NCBI RefSeq assembly: GCF_001583435.1
Contig: NZ_CP013251.1
Coordinates: 1,158,501-1,222,500, forward strand
Source: Endozoicomonas montiporae CL-33
GTDB lineage: Bacteria > Pseudomonadota > Gammaproteobacteria > Pseudomonadales > Endozoicomonadaceae
Direction: 5' to 3'
DNA length: 64,000 bases
Position numbers and translations under genes: made by a program. Below the pieces are notes generated by a model. That model did not search any database. It saw nothing but the letters and a program-made list of their open reading frames with translations, and was not told where the DNA came from. Positions 57,513 through 64,000 of this stretch are shown here, piece by piece (positions within the stretch are counted from its first letter, which is position 1; each line of letters begins with the position of its first letter).

Positions 57513-60500
57513 TTATTTGGCGTTTACAGCGTTTTGTGTTTTCAAGGCAATCAGATCGTTTTTTGTCTTATACCATTGTTCGGCCAGTACCTTCAGTTTT
57601 CTGTTTCGGGGTGAAGCCATTGCGGCCAGGCTGAAAGAGTGGGCAACCGAGCTGGAAAGGCAGCGAAACCGATGAATCAATTCATTTTTCTGGTCATCCG
57701 AGTCAAACTCTTCCTCTCTCAGGATGTCGCGAACAGCCTGAGAGAGAACATCAGGGCTGAGGTTGCTATTCATTTCATCCAGCCCAAGAAGCAGGGCGAT
57801 GGCTGGTAAAAAATAGTGGTCTTTGGCCTTAAAAGTGATTTTCAGAACCTCTTTTCTCAAGTTTTCCGGTATCGCCTGCGTGGCAAAGGAGCCATCATAT
57901 TGGTGCAACAACAGCCAGCCCATTTCTTCCCAGATTCGCTCGATACCCACTATACTTTTTGAGTTACCTTTCAACTGTTTTTCATAAAGGTTGTACTCTT
58001 CTCTAGGTTTTCCCTTCTCTCTGGATGTTCTTACTTTTTTTAGAGTGTCATAGATTTGCCTATTCCAGTTTTTTCTATAGATCCTTTCAAATGGGCGGAT
58101 AATTTTTGTTGCCGCCTGAACCTGCCACTGTTCACCGTCCTGACTACTGTCCTGAACATTACGTCGTGTTCTATCAACTTTTATAGTAGCTCCGGGCAAT
58201 GTGGCTAAATCTGTGGGCGACAATGTTTCTGGAAGTTTATCCGCTTTAGAATTCTCCCCTCTGGCTAATTCTTCCTGAGCAGAAGTTGATACGGGTATTG
58301 ATAAGAGCTGATATGGTTTTTTTTGCAATGTCTGTCTGGTCTTTCTGTTTTTTTTGCCTGTTGCCGTTGCTTTACCTTGACTTTGCGCAGGGAGATCCGG
58401 GAGCAAGAGTGGGGTGGTGGATTGCTCGGCAGGCTCTGGAACTGGGGCAACAGTCTCCGCGAGTTGGGAGCTGAGTGAATCAAAACGTTCCTGCCAATAG
58501 TCTGCCAGAAGTAGATTTCGTTCCTGCCAGAAATAGTTCAGTTGCCGTGCAGCCTCTCTGGCTTCAGAGGTCATCCCAATGTCAATGGCATCCTGAAAAA
58601 CACGATGCCATAGTTCGGGGAAGTGATCGGCAGCTTTTTGGTGAAATTCCAATACTTCTCTCTTGAGAGTCTTGATAATTTTGGTACTTTTATTGAAACA
58701 TTTAATTTTTACGCGCACCAGAACGGCAAGAGACTGGTAATGGAGGCTTTTTAAGATTCGGAGCCCTTCAGTCAAGTCAGGGACTTTATTGATTTTCTCT
58801 ATTCGATTTTTATGTTCATTAAGGTCCGAGCAAATCGCTTCATAGGCTCTATCATCATCATAAATCCAGTTCTCTTTAATCGCTTTAATCCCTCTACTGG
58901 TGGTGTAAATCATGTTAAAAAAGCGATCATAACTTTGCGGATTTTTAGCCAGATCACTGCTTTTAATAAAGTCATTGTCAGTGCATTCAGCCATATAGCG
59001 CAAAAGGATATAATAGGAGATACGTTGCAATAAGTGCATGGAGGCAAGTTCGACAGACTTGTAGGTTGTATCACCCATTGGAGCCCATCGAATACGGTCA
59101 AGAGTAGTGAAGCTGACAGGAAAAAAATAATGCGAATCATAATCGGTAATGCAATCCTCAAATTTCAGCAGCAGTTCCAGATAGATTTCAAAATTAACAG
59201 GACAGTTAATGCCCGGCAGAGCACCCGCATAATACATAATCAGTAGTGGCAGAACTTCAGGATTAGCTCTCTCTATGGATCTGAAAAAATAGCTATGCAA
59301 TTCCAGGGCATCGGCTTCTGGATCTTCGCTGGTGGCATCCAGCAGTTTCTTGTATTTGTGGATCATCAGCCAGGCCAGAATCTGGTCGTCCGGATCAAAC
59401 GGATGGGCGGACGCTTGCTGGCCTGGGGAAGTAGCAAACAGGCTCATCCCAGTGCCATCCCCGAGAGAGAGGGGATACACTGTTGGTGATGGATTCCCAA
59501 CTACGTGGGAATGACGGTAAGCCGGTATATTCTGTCTTGCCACTTCGCTTAACTCGTAAGCCTGCATAAACTCTTTTCGGGCTTCGTCCTTGTTACGATT
59601 TTTCAGCCATTTAAAGACTGCCATTGCCATGGTCTTTTTTGCACGGTTGATCTGGTTTGACGGGCTGTTACTGGTTTTGAACAGCTCCAGCTTCAGTTGA
59701 CGGTCTAACCTGAGGAAATCTTCTTCAGGAATAGCAAGAAAGGCTTCTACTTTCTGGCTGTAACTCATATCAACAGTCTGCACTGCAGACACACTGTCAT
59801 CTTCAGGAGGATCATTTTTATCATCCCCGAAGTCACCCTTATTATCTGAATTATCTGAATTATCTGACAGTTGTTGGCCACTTTGTTCATTCTGTTGTTG
59901 ACTTGGGGTATCTTCGGGGGACTGTGATGAATGTTTCTGTTGAGCCATTGGGTCTTCGGTTAAATCCCCCACGCTTCCGGGCAGCTTATTGAACAGAATG
60001 GACTGAGCATCGGCAAAATAGTCAAAGTAATAAGTCAGCAGTTGATCAAGCTCTGCATAAGACGATGGTGTCCAACTCTCTGGATCACTGGCGTAAAGTG
60101 GTACTTTTGTCTGCCACTCTGATATCAGGTCATTGTAATCAGCCTGAATAACCATAATTCTGTCTTGATAGATTTTTTTAAGGTTTTCATCGTCAGTGTT
60201 TTTTAACTTTCTTCGAATGATGGCTAGTAGTTTCAGCTTGTGCTGCAACCGAATGGATTTTATGTCCTGCTCAGTAATGCGCAAGACTGGGCGGCGCTTC
60301 TCCGGGTAGATGAACAATAAAAAATCGGGAAACTGGAAATGTTTCCTGAAATGCTCATTATTATCGCCATCGTCTCCGCCATCGCCACCACCCGGGCTGG
60401 CAACAGAGGCAACAGGGGGCTGGTACAGGAGTGTTATCAGTTGTTCCACGCTTGATACAGACAGCAGTTGCAACAGCTCATGATCGAGTATTATTTCTAT

Positions 60501-60911
60501 GATTTTCGGTGTAATGGACAGGGGCGCGATGTCGGTTCTGGGCAGAACTATCCGATACTGTTCCGATATCATTGATGAATACAGGGTCACTGATTTTGAT
60601 GTGTTTCCAGTCGGGTCAGAGGCTGAGAGCCCACTGATTGTATTCGTCAGTTCAATTTGCAGGCGTAGTTTGTCATAGCTCTCAGCAGGGACTGAATCAG
60701 GGATCAGGTTCGACTGCAAAAAGTTTTTAAACAGCCATAGCTCTTTCTGGTGGGAGGTATTTGGGGAGAGCCCGAACGACAAGGTCATCAAAGGCAGATA
60801 GAACAGCTGACTGTCGTGTTGCCTGAAGGAAAGATCCAAAGCGGATGCGTTAAGGGCTAGCGCCGAAATGAATGAGAAAAGAAACAGAGGGGTGTTACGG
60901 CAGATTGCCAT
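57513..60911 (-). CDS. Very large exported protein of unknown function (1132 aa)
   Basis: From the ATG at 60911 it begins with a good Sec signal (CRNTPLFLFSFISALALNAS, cleavage near residue 24). An ATG at 60986 would prefix a repeat-encoded YLYSYLYSYF stretch, so I prefer 60911, though neither has a clear ribosome site. The protein is mainly helical; it has a Gly/Asp-rich spacer (GGGDGGDDGDNNE, about 180), a Gln/Ser/Asp-rich linker around residue 350-390, and a second low-complexity region near 830-900. No enzyme motif or known repeat was recognised. It is likely periplasmic, surface or secreted. No clear operon partner. Confidence 0.75.
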   Translation of the reverse strand: MAICRNTPLFLFSFISALALNASALDLSFRQHDSQLFYLPLMTLSFGLSPNTSHQKELWLFKNFLQSNLIPDSVPAESYDKLRLQIELTNTISGLSASDPTGNTSKSVTLYSSMISEQYRIVLPRTDIAPLSITPKIIEIILDHELLQLLSVSSVEQLITLLYQPPVASVASPGGGDGGDDGDNNEHFRKHFQFPDFLLFIYPEKRRPVLRITEQDIKSIRLQHKLKLLAIIRRKLKNTDDENLKKIYQDRIMVIQADYNDLISEWQTKVPLYASDPESWTPSSYAELDQLLTYYFDYFADAQSILFNKLPGSVGDLTEDPMAQQKHSSQSPEDTPSQQQNEQSGQQLSDNSDNSDNKGDFGDDKNDPPEDDSVSAVQTVDMSYSQKVEAFLAIPEEDFLRLDRQLKLELFKTSNSPSNQINRAKKTMAMAVFKWLKNRNKDEARKEFMQAYELSEVARQNIPAYRHSHVVGNPSPTVYPLSLGDGTGMSLFATSPGQQASAHPFDPDDQILAWLMIHKYKKLLDATSEDPEADALELHSYFFRSIERANPEVLPLLIMYYAGALPGINCPVNFEIYLELLLKFEDCITDYDSHYFFPVSFTTLDRIRWAPMGDTTYKSVELASMHLLQRISYYILLRYMAECTDNDFIKSSDLAKNPQSYDRFFNMIYTTSRGIKAIKENWIYDDDRAYEAICSDLNEHKNRIEKINKVPDLTEGLRILKSLHYQSLAVLVRVKIKCFNKSTKIIKTLKREVLEFHQKAADHFPELWHRVFQDAIDIGMTSEAREAARQLNYFWQERNLLLADYWQERFDSLSSQLAETVAPVPEPAEQSTTPLLLPDLPAQSQGKATATGKKNRKTRQTLQKKPYQLLSIPVSTSAQEELARGENSKADKLPETLSPTDLATLPGATIKVDRTRRNVQDSSQDGEQWQVQAATKIIRPFERIYRKNWNRQIYDTLKKVRTSREKGKPREEYNLYEKQLKGNSKSIVGIERIWEEMGWLLLHQYDGSFATQAIPENLRKEVLKITFKAKDHYFLPAIALLLGLDEMNSNLSPDVLSQAVRDILREEEFDSDDQKNELIHRFRCLSSSVAHSFSLAAMASPRNRKLKVLAEQWYKTKNDLIALKTQNAVNAK

Positions 60912-61005
60912 GAAATAGCTATATAAATAGCTATATAAATAGCTACACAATATGTCAGGCCACACCGCTCTGGAAAAAAAGTTCATATCATTTTGTTTTC
61001 AGCCG

Positions 61006-61305
61006 TCATTCAACACCCCAATCAGGAATAAATTGATTGGTATGTTGGCTCCAATATATAAACAGGATTGTCTCCTGACTTTCCGATACGCAAATTACGT
61101 GCCTCTTCGTGTTAACGGGCGTCAAGAGATAAATGCCTTCAAAGCAGAGGAAAACACATCTACCCGTCGGGTTTTGGGCTAGTTTTTTCTTCATGTTCGG
61201 GAACGTTCGACTCTTTTTCTTCAGTTCGTAGCAGATTCGATGTTGAATAGCAGCATAGGCCATCAGGCAGAGAGTCACCACCATTAACAGTGCCTGGTGA
61301 GCGCT
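61006..61305 (-). pseudogene. C-terminal remnant of an IS1634/DUF4277-type transposase
   Basis: The frame reads ALLMVVTLCLMAYAAIQHRI, then LAQNPTGRCVFLCFEGIYLL, matching the C-terminal end of large transposases whose last part is a hydrophobic helix followed by R-W-V-F-x-x-F-E-G-I. Everything upstream is missing; the left edge runs into a palindromic-element end (AATACCAATTCC, about 61314-61325). Confidence 0.6.
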
Positions 61306-61357
61306 CAGACAATAATACCAATTCCACCTCTTAGGCAACAAAGCCAGAACTGGCCGT

Positions 61358-62500
61358 TTAAAAGGTATTCACAAAAAGATACATTGAGATCAAAAAAGCA
61401 AAAGAAGACCCATCATTAAAACGGTTAGCTTCATTTACAAAATTTTTGAATTTATCTACCTTTATAGTGAAACTTGAATTCAGGGTATTTGATTCCCGTA
61501 CCAGCAGATTATTGTCAAACAGTACTTCGAAATAAGTGTCGTCAACATTCAAATTGTTTGTTTTTGACTTTGGTTCAAGAATAACGAAACGCTGGCCTGG
61601 TTTCTGACATGTCCAGCTACTGACAAACCCTCCTTCATGGTCCAGCCGGGTAATCGTACTGTTGGGTGCTTTGCAAACTGCAACGACCCGATAATGATCG
61701 GATTTTTCAGATAAATACCAGGCTAGAGTCTGGTTGTAGTCAATATACCACACTAACTCAACTGGCAGTGAATGAGGAAGTTCATACTCAGCCGGGTCAG
61801 TGGCAGAAGCGACCCGGTCAAGGTCAGTGGCATAAGTGACAGGGTCAGTGGCATAAGTGGCAGAAGCGACCAGGTCAGTGGCATAAGTGGCAGGGTCAGT
61901 GGCAGAAGCGACCAGTTCAGTGGCAGAAGTGATTGAAGCAGGCTTACAGTGCGTTCCAAGATGGCATTTGCCATGTCTATGTTTTCTACATTTAATCCCT
62001 TTTCTGCAGACATAAACCTTCATGCGCATGTTTCGTTTACGGCAATTACCATTTTCAGTATTATTGAGACCAGATTCAGTGCCATCGGATGTGGCTATAA
62101 AGTAATAATGTTTACCCCCTTCAAATTGTAGGCCATCGTCTTCAGCAACAAATTGGGCAAAAATAACCGAAGTAAATTTCAATTGTGTAGGCGTGTCGCA
62201 CGTCAACAACTTCCGACTTCCAGCCGTGACGTTGACGCTACAGGTGTCATAGGCAGCTTTATTGACCAGCCACAAATTCTCATACATAGCTGATGTTTGT
62301 ATCGCAGTTGGATCATCTTTTAAAACGGTCGCTATATTAGGGCAAATAAAACTAACTTTTGAATTAAGATCTACGAACATGGTTCTATTCTTACGTGTCG
62401 AAAATCTAATGGGATCCCAATGTTCTGAAACATAAATATCACTTGCCTGAACCACCGTCATTAAGAGTAACAGGGTGAATCCGAATAAACTGTATTTCAT
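61358..62500 (-). CDS. Secreted protein of unknown function with ATDP/YATD repeats
   Basis: A 380-residue protein with signal peptide (MKYSLFGFTLLLLMTVVQA, cleavage near 20) and many Cys (C53, C86, C98 and later KxxKxGxCHxGxHC-type clusters). About 60 residues in the middle (190-240) repeat ATDPA/TYATDLVASATYATDP units, and the DNA there is a degenerate six-codon repeat. The last residues are hydrophobic (FLISMYLFVNTF), as in some anchored proteins. Cysteine pairs suggest disulfides. No family recognised. GGAGAGAGG precedes the ATG. Confidence 0.72.
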   Translation of the reverse strand: MKYSLFGFTLLLLMTVVQASDIYVSEHWDPIRFSTRKNRTMFVDLNSKVSFICPNIATVLKDDPTAIQTSAMYENLWLVNKAAYDTCSVNVTAGSRKLLTCDTPTQLKFTSVIFAQFVAEDDGLQFEGGKHYYFIATSDGTESGLNNTENGNCRKRNMRMKVYVCRKGIKCRKHRHGKCHLGTHCKPASITSATELVASATDPATYATDLVASATYATDPVTYATDLDRVASATDPAEYELPHSLPVELVWYIDYNQTLAWYLSEKSDHYRVVAVCKAPNSTITRLDHEGGFVSSWTCQKPGQRFVILEPKSKTNNLNVDDTYFEVLFDNNLLVRESNTLNSSFTIKVDKFKNFVNEANRFNDGSSFAFLISMYLFVNTF

Positions 62501-62961
62501 GTCCTCTCTCCAGTCAGCAGACTACACTCTTTAATACGTCTTACACGTCGAAGTGCGTATAAATGTTAATTTTCAGTTGCCTCATATGCCTTGGCAAGCA
62601 AGCAATAATCTTGTTTAGATATACGACAGTGAAAGCTACTGATAGCTACTGATAGCAAGGGGGTGCTGAAGATTTAATATACTCGTGCACACTTTTTTCA
62701 GATACTCAGATATAAGGTAGTCATTTTAGTTAGGCTCTTTTTTAGTTAGGCTCTCTATGTGTTTCAGGGGTGTTTCAGGGGGCTACTATCGAAGACTGAA
62801 TTTTTTCTGAAAAAAATGCTTTCTAGGTCAGAGAATTTAGCAGCTACCAGCGAGCTTTTTGATATTTTTCTACCAACTTTCCGGAATCCATAAAGAGCCT
62901 TTAGTTATATTACTCTGCAACCCTTGGTATTAATGATCAATTTTTACCTTCATGCCAAGTC
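62501..62961. other. Gene-free, AT-rich region with short tandem duplications
   Basis: No gene seen. It contains back-to-back short repeats: GATAGCTACT twice (about 62638-62657), TTTTAGTTAGGCTC twice (about 62726-62754) and GGGTGTTTCAG twice (about 62767-62789). Confidence 0.6.
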
Positions 62962-63303
62962 TTACGACTTAAGGCGTATATTTAACGGGACGAGCTGCTC
63001 TCCAGTACTCAGGTATAGAGAATTAAATGCACTATAGCTCTGGCAAAAATGATCAAAATCATCTGAAAAGGAACCGTTTCCATACCAACACAAAGAGTAT
63101 CTACTCAAAAAAGCCGTACGTGAACCACACGGTAGCAGTCGTGCAGCATGCTCGATTTCCTGACTCAGCCTTGGAAATATCCCGCTACCTGTCAGTCGGT
63201 CTGTCAAGTAATGCCAGAATGAAAGGCCATACTGCCGACATGTTTTCTTCAGGCTTGCGAAGGTATCTTTGCTCTGTATGGTGGACCCCTGAACATTGAC
63301 CAT
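62962..63303 (-). pseudogene. Probable transposase fragment
   Basis: The start VQGSTIQSKDTFASLKKTCR with YGLSFWHYLTDRLTG resembles the last part of IS66-like transposases (a K-T-C-R/A ... S-x-x-x-Y/F-L pattern); the later part (EHAARLLPCGSRTAFLSRYS) looks frame-shifted or unrelated. No ribosome site. A low-confidence call; it may be non-coding debris. Confidence 0.4.
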
Positions 63304-63473
63304 GATATTTCCTCCATGAATTCAGTCAGCTATTCAGGTCATTAAAGTTCATGTATCAGTAAAAGTTCAGATGTTTTCTGGCCGCTATGAAAGGCGGCTA
63401 TGAATAGAACAGCTACGCACCCGCCTGCCTGTGCTCAGGCGCGTAGAGTTTCTGTAGTGTTAAAGGTTGGAGA

Positions 63474-63746
63474 TCAGCTGGCTTGTGCGGTGTTTACAGT
63501 GCTGTCAGTAAGAAGGGAAGCGGAAGGCATGACCCGGTAAGCCCGGCTTTCCCGTTGGCTGGTTGGGCATGGATGGCTGCCCCGGGAACAGAAAATGCAG
63601 CAGTCGCCGGAATCCGGTGTCATCAGCTTCTGGCAGCTTTTGCATTCATACAGGTAAACACAGGCATCAAGGGGCATGGTTTCATCAGAAGTGTGGCCGC
63701 AGTCTGAACAGGTGATACTGGATTTGGTATGGAGATGATGCTTCAT
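63474..63746 (-). CDS. GDCCVxC-type small protein
   Basis: A 90-residue protein with ITCSDCGHTSDETMPLDACV, then YLYECKSCQKLMTPDSGDCCIFCSRGSHPCP. The GDCC-I-F-C motif and paired CxxC match the GDCCVxC family, small metal- or redox-type proteins, some selenocysteine-containing; here the motif has Cys. It ends with a low-complexity tail. No function is established. Confidence 0.75.
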   Translation of the reverse strand: MKHHLHTKSSITCSDCGHTSDETMPLDACVYLYECKSCQKLMTPDSGDCCIFCSRGSHPCPTSQRESRAYRVMPSASLLTDSTVNTAQAS

Positions 63747-63897
63747 GAACTGATCCTTTTCTTGCTTTTCTCAGGTACGTAATAAACGGTTATCGACATT
63801 GACACCTCTTTCTTAACGTTCATGAAAAAGTATTTTAGAAAGGATTTGTGACGGTTTTATGTTGCAGTATTGATTACGTCTTCAGAAGAAAGGAGAT

Positions 63898-63931
63898 CGT
63901 GTTGAAAGCAGAGGCAACTGCTTTCAACACG
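63898..63931. terminator. Strong hairpin between the GDCCVxC gene and the last gene
   Basis: CGTGTTGAAAGCAG / CTGCTTTCAACACG, a 14-base perfect stem, six-base loop. It follows the minus-strand gene that ends at 63961 but lacks a long T run (ATCTCCTTTCTTC). Confidence 0.55.
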
Positions 63932-63960
63932 CGAAGCTACTAGTTACCGCGAAGCTAAAG

Positions 63961-64000
63961 TTACTTGTCAGCTTCTGCCTGAATCGCGGTCAGGGCGATG
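63961..64000 (-). CDS. C-terminal end of an unidentified gene (partial)
   Basis: The frame ends IALTAIQAEADK and a TAA at 63961-63963; the body is outside the window. A strong hairpin follows it. Thirteen codons do not identify a family. Confidence 0.4.
   Translation of the reverse strand, partial: IALTAIQAEADK

Noticed and set aside
57165..57634. Plus-strand frames over the palindrome and intron end
   Set aside because: Composed of repeat and structured RNA sequence; no family match.

Overview
The window looks like chromosome of a gammaproteobacterium close to Endozoicomonas (Oceanospirillales), a symbiont of marine animals. This is an inference from gene content: fxsA-groES-groEL, a succinyltransferase-pathway arginine operon, TRAP and RND transporters of gammaproteobacterial type, several large secreted proteins with no bacterial relatives I recognise, a heavy load of insertion sequences and small palindromic elements, and a family of C2H2 zinc-finger proteins of eukaryotic type. 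I saw no rRNA, tRNA or CRISPR array.

Layout. 1-11.1 kb: end of an ampG-like permease, a small conserved gene, an alkyltransferase-like DNA repair protein, a DUF481 protein, a Fur-box-preceded HugZ heme protein, an epimerase-like protein, fxsA and the groESL heat-shock operon, then two tandem paralogues of an unknown family, a nested pair of palindromic elements, a small lipoprotein and two PAP2 phosphatase paralogues. 11.1-18.5 kb: an arginine-to-glutamate operon on the minus strand (astC, M20 hydrolase, DUF1338 protein, astA, astD, astB) in which the M20 enzyme probably replaces AstE. 18.8-35.4 kb: the striking part, four tandem copies of a ~2.87-kb unit (zinc-finger protein gene plus IS91-family transposase gene, minus strand), separated by three IS630-family elements; the first IS630 copy is itself split by a 180-bp MITE and a 1.65-kb IS4-type element. 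35.4-56.6 kb: ordinary chromosome with an acetylpolyamine/histone deacetylase-like enzyme, an RND efflux pair with its TetR regulator, a di-haem oxidoreductase, a YeiH-type exporter, a TAXI-TRAP transporter, a double-domain pterin synthase homologue, bioA, a CBS protein, a dicarboxylate symporter, a metallo-beta-lactamase hydrolase and an OmpA-type lipoprotein. 56.6-64 kb: a degenerate group II intron directly after a terminator, a very large exported protein of unknown function, transposase debris, another unknown secreted protein and a GDCCVxC-type protein.

The zinc-finger array is the best candidate for an undescribed system. In all four copies the zinc-finger reading frame is open, while three of four IS91 transposase copies and all three IS630 copies are broken. 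The units are almost identical outside the five C-terminal fingers, and inside the fingers the differences fall mainly on the helix residues (-1, 2, 3, 6) that would read DNA. Extending the frame upstream to an ATT codon with a good Shine-Dalgarno sequence adds a signal peptide; there is one central membrane segment, and just after the last finger a basic PSAKRQRTD motif resembling the c-Myc nuclear localisation signal. This fits a diversified family of exported, possibly host-directed DNA-binding proteins spread and amplified with an IS91 element. Function and export are inference.
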